DNA from: Ulva prolifera
Taxonomy: Eukaryota > Chlorophyta > Ulvophyceae > Ulvales > Ulvaceae
DNA length: 64,000 nucleotides
Assembly (NCBI GenBank): GCA_023078555.1
Contig: CM041200.1
Location: 8,424,807-8,488,806 of the forward strand
Reading direction: 5' to 3'
Under the pieces are notes generated by a model. That model was not told the DNA's origin and did no database searches. It worked only from the letters and a program-made list of their open reading frames with translations. Shown piece after piece: positions 36,014 to 48,390 of this stretch (positions are counted from its first letter, which is position 1; each line of letters starts with the position of its first letter). Made by a program: the position numbers and the translations under genes.

Positions 36014-38100
36014 CCTGTGCATGTGCACATGGAAGCACTGTTGCGTCACGGTTAACCATGGCAATTGCTACCTGGAACGGCCAATATAGAATATATACAT
36101 ATATGTGGCAGAATATACATCATGTATAATACATGTATGTGGCCCAGAGTGTGCACCGCCTGCCTGTGCTGCTCAGCACATGTTCCGGCCGGCCGTGTCA
36201 CCGGTGACACGAGTGGACGTCTTTGTCAAGCTCCTGCTTATCAGGGGGAGCAATTCGGGAACGGGCAACGTGTGTTGCATCGTGCCAGTCAACCATTGCC
36301 CAGCGCCCTCTGGTGTTGCTCTGCTTCCATGCATGTATGACTGAGCTGATATCAATCAATTGTCCATGTCAGAAATTCAGTCCTTTCTGACAGTTCATAG
36401 GCGGAGCAGATCACTGCGCCTCAACATTGCTGGTGTATGAGCGCTGTTTGCAGGTCCGTCCTTGCAGCCTGTCCGTCCGAGTCGTTGCAGCCTGTCCTTC
36501 CTTGCAGCTGAGGACATGCGCATGTTTGCCTCGCTGTGGGGAGCACTGTGCACCACCGGCGCGAGTCAGTACTCCAGCGTATGTATGAGCGCTCGTTGAG
36601 CTAGCTATCATGATAGGGCTCACATTTGAGGCGGAGCGTGGGCAGAGAGATACAGGCGTGCGACACCCGCCTTTACCGGTGACCACAGCTCTTGTGCTCT
36701 CTGCGTACCACCACACTAGCCTGAGCAACGCACCACGACAAAACAGCGCTGAGACTGGCTTACCACTGTTGTCGGGCAGGCACGCAGGGTACGTTTCATT
36801 GCTTCAGACGCCTCGATCGAGGCGAACGAGCTCGACAGACTCACAATCATGCCGATATTTAGCAGATGCGCGTTGAAATACATGGATATTGCATGAAATT
36901 GCTCAGCCAGGATTACTGGATGTTGACGCCACACAGCCGGAAGCAGCATTCCTGCTTCCAGTCCAAGTCGCGTGGATGACGAGCAAGCACCACCACGGGG
37001 ATGCCATGCCGCAGCGCCCCGCAGTCACGAATGTGAGAACGGATAGCTCAACTTGCAACAAATGGATCCACTTGTCCACCTAGTCAAACAGCCTGCCACT
37101 TGAGCGGCACCTCCGATGTGGTCCGTACCGAAGACGGTCAAGCGCGCGAACATGTCCACCGCAAAAAAAGTATCACACGCGAAACATAGTGTGACTGTTT
37201 TCCACTTCATCTACGATAGTGAATATTGTCACGTGGCCCATCACTGGTGCCTACAGCACAGCGCGACTCAATCAGCGAGGAGTCCTCTCGCCGAGGTCTG
37301 CAGCGGATCCGGAAGACCGGACCCGCAGAACATGACGAGGCAGCAGATGCACGGACCTTATTGACATTCAGAATCTCGCATTGTAACAAGTGCCGGACTC
37401 ACGGGGAAGCGGAGAGAGGGCGAGATGCAAGTGGCACGCCTGCCTTGCAAGTTCCCATAAAGCTCCGACAAAGGGGAGCGGACACACTCGCGCTGGCGCG
37501 AACCGGAATTTTGTGCAGCAAGGGGAGTGCATGCTGAACGACAGGTTATCTCGTAGGTGCAGGGGACCAGGCTGCCCGCGCAATCGCTCCAATTTAATCG
37601 CAGGGAGTGCAAAGTTTGACTTACCACGCATGTGCACCTTCGCACTAGTACTGCGCACATGTTGTCACGGGTCTCAACGACCACTGCACAACAAGTTCAT
37701 TCAAAGCTGTGCACAAGTGATGGGGCACCCGCGCCGTACTAGTGCACAGGTCCAACATAAAACATGTACAGTCAGCCCGCAACCAGCAAGGACTCAACTC
37801 GATTCACTCAAGACTGCTCACAATTGAGTAATCTCATTGTATGAGGGAACTGTGCCCCCTTGCACCAGCAGCAAGTGGACCACGGTGATACAGCTATCAG
37901 GTGCAAGGTTCAATGAGGCCCCGTAGGTGATTGCAAGTCTGCAGACGTGTGTGAGTGCTCCTTGTTGGGGGTGTGTTAGTGCTCCACGTTCCCGGTGAAC
38001 ACAATTTAGGCCTGAGTGTGTACCCCCCTGGGTTGTAGAATTCTTAAGAGTCATGCCAAGCTGCAGCAGATCCCAGAGGTTGCTCTGGGCACACCAGATA
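36014..38100. other. Conserved spacer upstream of RK-C
   Basis: This corresponds to 10142-12240 and 20335-22900. In its distal half it shares more single-base states with the RK-B spacer than with RK-A (for example TTGTCGGGCAGGCACGC against TTGCCGGGCACGCACGC). It contains a short inversion relative to RK-B: GCAAGTGGCACGCCTGCCTT near 37428, where RK-B has AAGGCAGGCGTGCCACTT. No gene is recognised. Confidence 0.45.
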
Positions 38101-38426
38101 GGGGCCATTTAATCCGCCCGGAGGCATGGGCGAACAACAACGGTTTCAAGCATTCCCGGGTGACCACCACAGCCACAAGGTAGTGGGTCCGTAGTATCTC
38201 TGCAAAGCATGAAGCCGCTCAAGTCACGGGACGCAGTCCGAGGCGGTTCGTAGCAGTCCTTTGACATGACCGCCTCAAGGCGCGCACGGCCGTGCGGGTC
38301 GCGGGGTCGTGGCGCAGCTGAGCCAGCACCGGTGACCTATAGCACACCAAGAAGCCGCCGGACGCGCGGCCTCAGGCCGCCCTCCCATGGCAGCGGCAAC
38401 CCCCCCCCCCCCCCCCCCCCCCCCCC
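38101..38426 (-). pseudogene. Truncated kinase relic upstream of RK-C
   Basis: This is the same exon-7-like relic as at 22897 and 12258. It stops abruptly at a 27-bp poly-C run (38400-38426), beyond which the sequence belongs to a different kinase copy. The join is either a deletion at the homopolymer or an assembly join. Confidence 0.6.
38400..38426. repeat. Poly-C tract, 27 bp, at a sequence junction
   Basis: This is the longest of the three homologous C runs. Sequence on its two sides comes from different kinase copies. Confidence 0.95.
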
Positions 38427-38429
38427 ATG

Positions 38430-39420
38430 AGGGAGCCGGCGTCGTGCATGTCCGCGAGGCGCTGATGTGTTGGACAGCCTGTGAGCACATGCAGCCACAT
38501 CAAATCAGCAGCACTGTGAGAGCAGAGCACATGCGGTGTGCGTGATTCTCCCTTTCCAGCTGCAAGCGGTGCCGTGATCAGAATGAAATGACCATTGGAT
38601 GCACAGCTGGTTCCCCCCTCGCCCACCCGTTGCCTTTTGCGTGTAAGCTAATGGCAATCGCAAGCGCCATCAGACCAGATTACGTGCAACGTACAAAGGC
38701 TGGGGCCATTGTGTGGCAGAGCAGCACCCAAACTACAACACATGTACAGTCATCAACAACAGCGGCGCAAGGAGCGCATATGCGCTGACGTATGTCACCA
38801 ACTGTGCTTCGCTTCAGCGGATGAGCCAGATCAAGTCAATGCTTCACAGACATCAATGGGCGGAATGGCATGTGTGCATGACACATGCGTAGGTTGACAA
38901 TGCATGGGGGGGATACGTATTATGCAGCAATGCATAGCAACGGCTGTAGGGAGGTCCGGCTCAGCACGGTCACGCCAGATGTTCAGGCTCTCGCCCTTTT
39001 CCATAACAATGCATGACGGCAGCGGCCGGCCCCGGGGTCCTCCAGGCCCCCCGCCGCGCCGCCGCACACCGCCTCCATGGTGGCCACGTGCGCCAGGAAA
39101 CGCGCCACAACCCCGCGTGCACCCCCACATGCACGTGTACCATCGGCACAGCTTCCCCTCCGCTGTGCACACTGATTCCGTTGTCCGCGCGGTCGGGACT
39201 CCTCTGGGGAGAATTTTCTGACTGAGGTGGGGGCCTCCGGGGCTGTGGCGTAGAGGGCGACCCCGGTGAGGAAGGCGTCCCAGTCGAGGGAGAACTTGAT
39301 CATGTGTACACATCCCGGATTTGAGCTTCCTCTGCATGCAGCTTCCTCTGCATGCAAAAATAACGGATGCCTGCCCTGCAGTCTTTTGTGCTCATGGTCT
39401 GTGGGTTTCGCATTGAATGA
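38430..39420 (-). pseudogene. RK-D: relic of a fourth receptor-like kinase
   Basis: On the minus strand, an exon-5-like piece near 39310-38990 reads HMIKFSLDWDAFLTGVALYA, matching VYAIKFFLEWDSFLTEAALYA of RK-B, then VVARFLAHV and a VCGGAAGGLEDP segment, with extra inserted sequence (MHVHVGVHAG-like) and frame disruption. Close to 38433-38480 there is the start of exon 6 (RLADMHDAG). Exons 1-4 and 7 are missing; the upstream side is occupied by LINE-like sequence. It is a broken gene. Confidence 0.65.
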
Positions 39421-39842
39421 ATGACCTTCGGGTGGGACGGTGGGGCGTCTCACAGCCATGCGTTCAGAAGACAGCTGCTGTGAGATTGGTTGCCTGATGA
39501 TTGTGGCCCAAATTTGTGCAGGTGCCTCGGCCGCGCTCTGCATGCGTCAGAGCTCACAGGCCATCCAACCTAAGTGGCGAGCCGCCCAGTCGGTGACCGG
39601 CTGCTGGTTGCGGCTTGGGCGCATGGCTGGCGTGCGCCGCCTCTTCTGTGTGACCCGGCACCCGGACACATCCCATGGGTGCTGGGCCTTGGGCATGCAT
39701 TGTCCTGAGCGGGTCGGGGGATGACGCGTACGGCGCTGTCATGTTGCTCTGCCGCTTGGGGCTGATCCGATCGGGTGCAGAAGTGCGGGGGGACACGGCA
39801 GTGGTGTGGGGAGTGGGTTGGGGTATGCATACCCATATGGGC

Positions 39843-39878
<36 letters not shown>

Positions 39879-40060
39879 CGCTCTGGCGACTTGCGCAGTG
39901 GGCCGGCGCCGGCCGGGCCGCCAGCTTGGGACGCCACAGCCACGTGGGCAGCGGGATTGTATTACGTGCAGGCACAGGGGTGCGTATGTTGGGGGCTGGA
40001 GTGGGGCCGGGTGCGTGGGTGTGGTGTGGGGGGTATGTGGGAGCGTGTTCACTGGGATCC
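39421..40060 (+). mobile_element. Probable diverged LINE 3' region with a 34-bp poly-G
   Basis: ACAGGCCATCCAACCTAAG at about 39557 resembles the end of the LINE beta frame (ACAGGCCATCCGGCCTGAG at 27919), and GGGCATGCATTGTCCTGAG resembles GATGCATTGTCCTGGG of its 3' UTR. The canonical beta tail is not seen. A run of 34 G lies at 39845-39878. The assignment is tentative. Confidence 0.4.
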
Positions 40061-40201
40061 ATGAAGATGACCATGTAACTGACTGTGTGGCACTGATGCC
40101 GAGTATCTTGCCGTTGCGCCACTGTCGGCTATGCATCTGCCCACGTGGCACGCACACATGTTTTACTAGAGCAGCCTCGGCCGTGAGGCTTTAGTAAGAT
40201 C
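40061..40201 (+). promoter_or_regulatory. RK-E upstream flank, conserved with other RK genes
   Basis: Inverted, this matches the sequence just upstream of RK-C (about 35214-35375): CCGAGTRTCTTGCCGTTG, ACGTGGCACGCACACATG and GCAGCCTCGGC...GAGGCTT directly before the start codon. It is the only upstream segment kept in the plus-strand copy, so it probably covers the core promoter or leader. No TATA box is evident. Confidence 0.45.
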
Positions 40202-40338
40202 ATGATCATGATCGCCACCATGCGGCCCACACTGCCTCGAGGCCTCGCTGCCCCTGCACCACTACATCACCCTCAGGTACGACATATGTTGTCAATGTCC
40301 AAATGGATACGGCTATGTAATCATGCATACATACATAC

Positions 40339-41192
40339 GGGCCCGTTGGGCCCGCCCCCCCCTGCTCCGCCCCAGCCCGCCTCCCAGGTCGCGGGCCCAT
40401 CGCGTGGGGCGGCCTTGCCCGCGGCGCCGGTGCCTGCAGCCCCGCCGCCGCCGCCAACCGCGCGCGCGGACGAGGCGCCGGCACCTACGCCTGCTCCGGC
40501 CGCCGACGCCGATGCTGGACACAGTGCCCGGATGGGGCGCCACGCGCCAGACGCAGCGCAGGCTGCGGCCCTGGCGGCGGCGGCGGCGCCGGGTGGTCAG
40601 GATCCAGCGGGGCCTGGGGAGCAGGCCGCTGCCGCGCAGGCAACGGCGCTGGATGCGGTGTTCAGGGCAGTGGCCCAGGAGAAACTGGGGGACATCATGT
40701 TTATGCCGCCGGGCGACCCTTTGTGCATAGGAGATGTGTCGGTTGTGAACCCCTGTGCTGGTTCCTATTGCGGCCGTGCGGCCCGCGAGGACGGGGGTGC
40801 TGCGGAGACGCGGGACGTGCAGAAACGCACTGCTTATCGTTTGTACGACCCTGATGCGTACAGTTTCGTGCCGTTGTCGCATGAGACGCATGGTCGCTTG
40901 GGGCGGCCTGCCATGAATCACTTGAATCGGCTGGCAGAGGTTGCGTCTCGGTGTGGTAAGGTGAACCGTGCTTTGTTTGTGACGAATGCTCTGCGCCGGT
41001 TGAGTGTGGCGTTGTGCAAGGGGAATGCTCTTGTGCTCCGTGCGGGGCTTCAATCTTTGGCTGGCATCACCGGCCGAGCTGTGGTACGTGCTCGTGCCCG
41101 GCCTAGTGCCATGACTGCGTGAGTGGATTTGCGTGTGTATTCCTGGCAACGGCTCGCTGCCCGGCCTCTGTCCTTTGTAACTACATACATAC
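40339..41192 (+). mobile_element. LINE gamma copy 1, 5'-truncated
   Basis: The copy opens with a Pro/Ala-rich segment (GPLGPPPPAPPQPASQVAG) and then the nuclease-like C terminus: KLGDIMFMPPGD, IGDVSVVNPCAG, YSFVPLSHETHGRLG and NALRRLSVALCKGN, with a stop at 41120-41122. The tail is CTCTGTCCTTTGTAACTACA followed by TACATAC. The left side abuts CATACATACATAC (40326-40338), so the copy probably entered a TACA-rich site. The reading frame is open throughout and is fused in frame to the RK-E start codon. Confidence 0.85.
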
Positions 41193-41714
41193 GCGACGGC
41201 CGACAAGGTATCTCCTGGGCATGTCCCCGGCCCCTCCCAATGCGGTCGGCTCGCGCTGCGAATGTGGCAGTCTCATACAGCCGCATGATCTCGACCACGC
41301 GATGAATTGCACACACAATGCGGGGACCTGGACTTCGCGCCACAATATCGTTGAAAAACAATGGCGCGAGATCGGGTCCCACGCGTGTGTGGCATCCACG
41401 CGCATCCCGCGCACAGCGCCGTTCGTCCGCGCGCGGCTCGCGGCCGCATCGCGGCAGATCCATGCTGGCCCGTTGGGCCCGCCCCCCCCTGCTCCGCCCC
41501 AGCCCGCCTCCCAGGTCGCGGGCCCTTCGCGTGGGGCGGCCTTGCCCGCGGCGCCGATGCCTGCAGCCCCGCCGCCGCCGCCGACCGCGCGCGCGGACGA
41601 GGCGCCGGCACCTACGCCTGCTCCGGCCGCCGACGCCGATGCTGGACACAGCGCCCAGATGGGGCGCCACGCGCCAGACGCAGCGCAGGCTGCGGCCCTG
41701 GCGGCGGCGGCGGC

Positions 41715-44700
41715 CGTCTGTACACGTCCTGGCTCATGTTACAAGGGCGGGCCTGACAAGGGCGGATAGGTCGGAGCAGAAACAGTCGCCTTTTGATGTG
41801 ATTTCAACCGAAATGACCATGTTCAATATGACATTGACGCATGATATGCTTTATCCGGTTCGTTGTGGTCTACGGACGCAGTTGCACTGTGCCTGTCTCG
41901 AGGATGACTCGGTCGGCCAGCGCTGTTACGATGCTCACGAACAGCGCGATCAAAGCGTGTATATCCTTTCACGGGAACATATTTGGTTACATTCAGGCTT
42001 AACTTGGGCTCTGGAGACTCGCGGCCTTTCTGGAGATCAATCAGCCTGAGGATCACACTTGGGCAGAGCTTAGGACGGCTGCGTGTCACCGCTAGAAGCT
42101 AATCCGTCAGTGATACAAAATTAAACCTACTATCAACATGTTTACCAATTTGTTCAAAGTTTTATGACGTGTTGTCTCTAGCGGAGCTCATCATGCGCCA
42201 TCGCGAAGCGGGCTACTGGAGCATCTGGTCTATGAACAGGCCCCACACGCACAGATCGCGCCACGATCTGATTCTACAGCGCAAACTATATGTATGTGAA
42301 AATCGGCAATGTACGGCTGCAACGGTGTTCAGGGACGAGCAGGGCAAACCATCGCTGCTACATAGCCATTTGGAAGCTCGGGCACATCATGCTTCACCAA
42401 TCTGCAATGGAGACTTTGGAAACTGTATGAACCACAGGCGCGAGCGTCTACGGCTACGGACAGTTGCAGACTTCTTACGACACTGCTTGCGGCAAGTGAT
42501 GCCTGTGCTCTTCGTACTAAACGAAAGTGCCACTGCGGCCGCTTTGGACGTCAGTCTCCCTGGCCATGTGGTTATGGAAACACCGGCTGGACACGAGGAC
42601 GGCTGTGCAAATGATGCAAGTGCCTGTCGGTGTGCTGAGATAGCCCTCCACCAGTGAGATGCTTCACACTATTTACCAGTGTCTTTGCAAATGGGTTGTC
42701 ACGCTAACTGGCCACGAGTACAGCTGGGCTGGTGATGCCAGTGCTCATGCCTGTCGGTGTGCTGAGATAGCCCTCCTGTGGATGTCAGTGATGTGATCAC
42801 ATGCAGCCACTGGTATTATGGCCAGCAGAGATGCTTCACACTACTTACCAGCCTCTTTGCAAATGGGCTGTCACGCTAACTGGCCACGAGTATGGCTGGG
42901 CTGGTGATGCCAGTGCTCGTGCCTGACGGTGTGCTGAGATAGCTCTCCTGTGGATGTCAGTGATGTGATCACATGCAGCCACTGGTATTCTGGCCAGCAG
43001 AGATACATCAAACTATTCACCAGTGTCTTTGCAAAGGGGTTGTCACGCTAACTGGCCACGAATACAGCTGGGCTGGTGATGCCAGTGCTGGTGCCTGACG
43101 GTGTGCTAAGATAGCCCTCCTGTGGATGTCAGTGATGTGATCACATGCAGCCACTGGTATTACGGCCAGCAGAGATGCATCAAACTATTCACCAGTGTCT
43201 TTGCAAAGGGGTTGTCATGCTAACTGGCCACGAATACAGCTGGGCTGGTGATGCCAGTGCTCGTGCCTGACGGTGTGCTGAGATAGCTCTCCTGTGGATG
43301 GCAGTAATGTGATCACATGCAGCCACTGGCACTCTGGCCAACAGAGATACATCAAACTATTCACCAGTGTCTTTGCAAAGGGGTTGTCACAAGTTTTGGC
43401 CACGAATACAGCTGGGCTGGTGATGCCAGTGCTCGGGCCTGACGGTGTGCTGAGATAGCCCTCCTGTGGATGTCAGTGATATGATCACATGCAGCCGCTG
43501 GTATTCTGGCCAGCAGAGATGCTTCACACTACTTACCAGCCTCTTTGCAAATGGGCTGTCACGCTAACTGGCCACGAGTATGGCTGGGCTGGTGATGCCA
43601 GTGCTCGTGCCTGACGGTGTGCTGAGATAGCTCTCCTGTGGATGTCAGTGATGTGATCACATGCAGCCACTGGTATTCTGGCCAGCAGAGATACATTAAA
43701 CTATTCACCAGTGTCTTTGCAAAGGGGTTGTCACGCTAACTGGCCACGAATACAGCTGGGCTGGTGATGCCAGTGCTGGTGCCTGACGGTGTGCTGAGAT
43801 AGCCCTCCTGTGGATGGCAGTAATGTGATCACATGCAGCCACTGGTATTATGGCCAGCAGAGATACATCAAACTATTCACCAGTGTCTTTGCAAAGGAGT
43901 TGTCACAAGGTTTGGCCACGAGTACAGCTGGGCTGGTGATGCCAGTGCTCGTGCCTGACGGTGTGCTGAGATAGCTCTCCTGTGGATGGCAGTAATGTGA
44001 TCACATGCAGCCACTGGTATTATGGCCAGCAGAGATACATCAAACTATTCACCAGTGTCTTTGCAAAGGAGTTGTCACAAGGTTTGGCCACGAGTACAGC
44101 TGGGCTGGTGATGCCAGTGCTCATGCCTGTCGGTGGGCTGAGATAGCCCTCCTGTGGATGTCAGTGATGTGATCACATGCAGCCACTGGTATTATGGCCA
44201 GCAGAGATGCTTCACACTACTTACCAGCCTCTTTGCAAATGGGCTGTCACGCTAACTGGCCACGAGTATGGCTGGGCTGGTGATGCCAGTGCTCGTGCCT
44301 GACGGTGTGCTGAGATAGCTCTCCTGTGGATGTCAGTGATGTGATCACATGCAGCCACTGGTATTCTGGCCAGCAGAGATACATCATACTATTCACCAGT
44401 GTCTTTGCAAAGGGGTTGTCACAAGTTTTGGCCACGAATACAGCTGGGCTGGTGATGCCAGTGCTCGGGCCTGACGGTGTGCTGAGATAGCCCTCCTGTG
44501 GATGTCAGTGATATGATCACATGCAGCCGCTGGTATTCTGGCCAGCAGAGATGCTTCACACTACTTACCAGCCTCTTTGCAAATGGGCTGTCACGCTAAC
44601 TGGCCACGAGTATGGCTGGGCTGGTGATGCCAGTGCTCGTGCCTGACGGTGTGCTGAGATAGCTCTCCTGTGGATGTCAGTGATGTGATCACATGCAGCC

Positions 44701-47700
44701 ACTGGTATTCTGGCCAGCAGAGATACATCAAACTATTCCCCAGTGTCTTTGCAAAGGAGTTGTCACACGTTTTGACCACGAGTACAGCTGGGCTGGTGAT
44801 GCCAGTGCTCGGGCCTGACGGTGTGCTGAGATAGCCCTCCTGTGGATGTCAGTGATATGATCACATGCAGCCGCTGGTATTCTGGCCAGCAGAGATGCTT
44901 CACACTACTTACCAGCCTCTTTGCAAATGGGCTGTCACGCTAACTGGCCACGAGTATGGCTGGGCTGGTGATGCCAGTGCTCGTGCCTGACGGTGTGCTG
45001 AGATAGCTCTCCTGTGGATGTCAGTGATGTGATCACATGCAGCCACTGGTATTCTGGCCAGCAGAGATACATCAAACTATTCCCCAGTGTCTTTGCAAAG
45101 GAGTTGTCACACGTTTTGACCACGAGTACAGCTGGGCTGGTGATGCCCGTGCTCGTGCCTGACAGTGTGCTGAGATAGCCCTCCTGTGGATGTCAGTGAT
45201 GTGATCACATGCAGCCACTGGCACTCTGGCCAGCAGAGATGATGCTTCCACCTAGTAACCAGCCTCGTTGCAGCGCTGCTGCCCCCAATGTGAGCATGTT
45301 CGGTGTCACGCCCTCTGCACTGCGAGGTAAGACAGAGGGCATGCCAACACAGAATCGCCCAGCACTGTGAGAATCGCTCAGCGCAGTGTTGTTGCGTCTG
45401 GCGTGTACGGAGTCTCCTCGAGGAGTCTCCTCAGATCTGTGCCCTCAACACTGTATGCGGGCACCCCTGCCCATCTGCATCAGTGCTTGGTCATGATGGG
45501 ACTGATTAAACCTCCTCAAGCCTAAAAAGCTCAATCTTTAATGCACAAGGCACTGGTTGACTCCAATCCTGATCGCATGCAAGACCGGCTCACTGCTCTA
45601 TGTCATGCCTTTGGTAGGGCCAATATGGATGTTAAGCTAATGTGCAGTGCATAGTTGTGACGAAGACTTTGTGGCCACATCCTAGGCCTCAATGTGTTCC
45701 TGTGAATCTGCATTGCAACATCATGACACCGGATTGTTCAGCATTTATGGGCAGTGTCGCTCTGATGGGGCTGCCGGACGATACCTATGTGGTTCAATGC
45801 CTGCTGCGAGGCCCGTCTGTCATGTGTCTCACTGTTGTCACGTTGGCTGCCCTGGTGGCCACATACGCATGCATACTCCGCTCTGTCCCAGCTACTCATC
45901 GCTGCAGCGTGCAGACAACTTTGTACTGCGCAGAAGAAACTCTTATCAGCGCTGAAATGTACCAACACTGACATCGTGGTCATCGCATGTGCGCAGTGAT
46001 GGCAAGTATTCTTATGCCTGCGGTATACGTTCTGCAGGGCCGGTTCCCGAAGTTTCATGCGCAGCGACCATGTCTATACGGCTTCGGTACTCATGTCACT
46101 TGTTTACACTTCGTTGATAAGCAAGTACAATGTGGCGCACTGTAGGTGTAGGGCTCGTTGTCCGTGCGAACTTACGCGTTTGTTAGCAGCAGCAACACGA
46201 CCGCTTGGCTGCTGCCTAGGCAGCCAATCTTCAGCCAGAAAACAACAGAGAAAGGTATGATTCCTACGTGTAACAGATTGACACAGATCCGTGCAATGTT
46301 GCGGCGCAAAAGCGCACATGACCTTTCGATGTTAAAGAACTGCCCGAGTTCCACACGGTCTCTCAGCATCATGAGTTGTGAATACTAGCAACTCATATCA
46401 AACTGCGCATCGGTTGTGATCCATGTTTTTAGTAGCTGCCAATCGTGGGATGAAGTTTCACGCTGATGGTTTCGTCGGAAGTCAAACATCATCGCCGTCA
46501 ATCATAGCCCCGTAGCCGACGGAGTGACCACGTTATGAATGGCACATGCTATGTTTCTGCTGATCTTGTATCTCCCAGCATGCCTCTGTCGTTGTCAGCA
46601 TGCAACAATGTAGCTCGTCGGCTGCATGTCTCCATCAAAAATGGACACGCACACTCACCACGCATGCTCTCAGTACCGGATACTTAAGTTTAATATTGTA
46701 TACAGTGTTTCGTGTAGACTAGCTGTGGTGAAGTGTCAAGATGTTTTGCGAGTATTGAAATGCCAATGCTTCACAGGTCACCGATTCCATCGACACTAGA
46801 AACTTCACGAAAACTGACCAAAGCACGAAACGTACTATTCGGCTCGTCTGGTACGGGCCGTCGTCTTTATGCGTTTCCGCTGTCGTTTGATCCTGTTGAA
46901 CTGACCGTATGTCGACATGTTCGCCGATCACACAAGGTTTGCCTGACCAGGCGACGTTCTTCCGTGGTGAAATCATTGGTTGATGATTTCTGCCTAATAG
47001 CAGTCTATGGGTGCTATACCGTGTACTGATTCCTAGCAGCGCCTGCAACGTACGCTAATTTCACACGTGCAGACCCTTTCCGAGGCGTTAAATATCTGAC
47101 AGATGCACACTGACTTTATTGCCTAAATGCAGGCTAACCTTTCAGGCACCACAAGCGGAGCAGGATACTCGTCTGCATCGAAACCGAACCGAGTCCATGA
47201 GCAGCCGTCGTCCCATGAGCAGCGCACTGATCAAGCTGTTTCTGTATCTTTTGCTTTGTGCCGGACAGAACAGGCCAGTTGCCCCTGGACGATGCAGCGT
47301 GCCGCGGGGAACGAGGCTGTGCATTAGGTGCCTTGTCTCGCAGCAGTGAACTGTGCGTTGGTGTCCAGTGGACACCAATTGTCACAGTTGAGCATCACCC
47401 CGTGTCATCGTTATGTGGCTGCACAATATCGCATATTCGACACACCGCCGGTCAATGCCGTTGACGTACGTATCGTGCAGTCACATGGCATCGGCCGGCG
47501 GTGTGATCACACATTTTTTTTTCGGCGGATGCTCCCCGCCCTTGCGGGTAGAGCGGATCCGCCATTACAAAGCCATCCGTTAGCACAGAGCTATAAAGGC
47601 AAGTCGCCCTTAATACAATGGCAAAGAAGGGCCTCCCTTGGTGCCGCCCTTGTGTAGAGTCATGCCGCCCTTAATTAGGCTTCAAAAAGTGCCACCCTAA

Positions 47701-47782
47701 ATAAGGGCGAAATCTAAGGGCGACAGTAAGGGCGACATGTCACTTTCCAAGGGCGAAATAAGGGCGGGGGTAGGTACAGACG
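41715..47782 (-). mobile_element. Giant satellite-bearing DNA transposon, copy R (6.1 kb)
   Basis: This is the inverted counterpart of 2893-9389, with ends CGTCTGTAC (41715-41723) and GTACAGACG (47774-47782). The flanking GC occurs on both sides (41713-41714 and 47783-47784); the empty site is visible in LINE gamma copy 1 near 40585. It is 429 bp shorter than copy L, mostly because the satellite array has fewer units. The unique parts of L and R differ by only a few percent or less. No transposase is recognised. Confidence 0.9.
42660..45240. repeat. 172-bp tandem satellite array, about 15 units (element R)
   Basis: The palindrome ATGTGATCACAT recurs every 172 bp or so from about 42793 to 45200. 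A 344-bp dimer, alternating a GCCGCTGG unit with a GCCACTGG unit, repeats almost exactly at 44451-44794 and 44795-45138, and earlier at about 43425-43768. That is a higher-order repeat. None of these units has the TATATAAG variant found in array L. Confidence 0.95.
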
Positions 47783-48390
47783 GCGCCGGGTGGTCAGGAT
47801 CCAGCGGGGCCTGGGGAGCAGGCCGCTGCCGCGCAGGCAACGGCGCTGGATGAGGTGTTCAGGGCAGTGGCCCAGGAGAAACTGGGGGACATCATGTTTA
47901 CGCCGCCGGGCGACCCTTTGTGCATAGGAGATGTGTCGGTTGTGAACCCCTGTGCTGGTTCCTATTGCGGCCGTGCGGCCCGCGAGGACGGGGGTGCTGC
48001 GGAGACGCGGGACGTGCAGAAACGCACTGCTTATCGTTTGTACGACCCTGATGCGTACAGTTTCGTGCCATTGTCGCATGAGACGCATGGTCGCTTGGGG
48101 CGGCCTGCCATGAATCGGCTGGCGGAGGTTGCGTCTCGGTGTGGTAAGGTGATTCGTGCTTTGTTTGTGACGAATGCTCTGCGCCGGTTGAGTGTGGCGT
48201 TGTGCAAGGGGAATGGCTCTTGTGCTCCGTGCGGGGCTTCAATCTTTGGCTGGCATCACCGGCCGAGCTGTGGTACGTGCTCGTGCCCGGCCTAGTGCCA
48301 TGACTGCGTGAGTGGATTTGCGTGTGTATTCCTGGCACCGGCTCGCTGCCCGGCCTCTGTCCTTTGTAACTACATACATACATACATACA

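Larger units (their letters stand above)
41193..48390 (+). mobile_element. LINE gamma copy 2, interrupted by giant element R
   Basis: This copy begins directly at the TACATAC tail of copy 1. It reaches further 5' than copy 1 and includes the C-terminal finger CECG...HAMNC and RHNIVEKQW, then the Pro/Ala segment up to 41714. Giant element R follows, and the LINE resumes at 47783 with the GC duplication and the nuclease-like block (47855-48295), which has a 1-bp shift near its end. The tail is CTTTGTAACTACATACATAC, extended to about five TACA units (48372-48390). Confidence 0.85.

Noticed and set aside
2893-47782. The two giant copies as a simple large inverted duplication or assembly error
   Set aside because: Each copy has its own 2-bp duplication and a different host site, and they differ in array length and in small changes.
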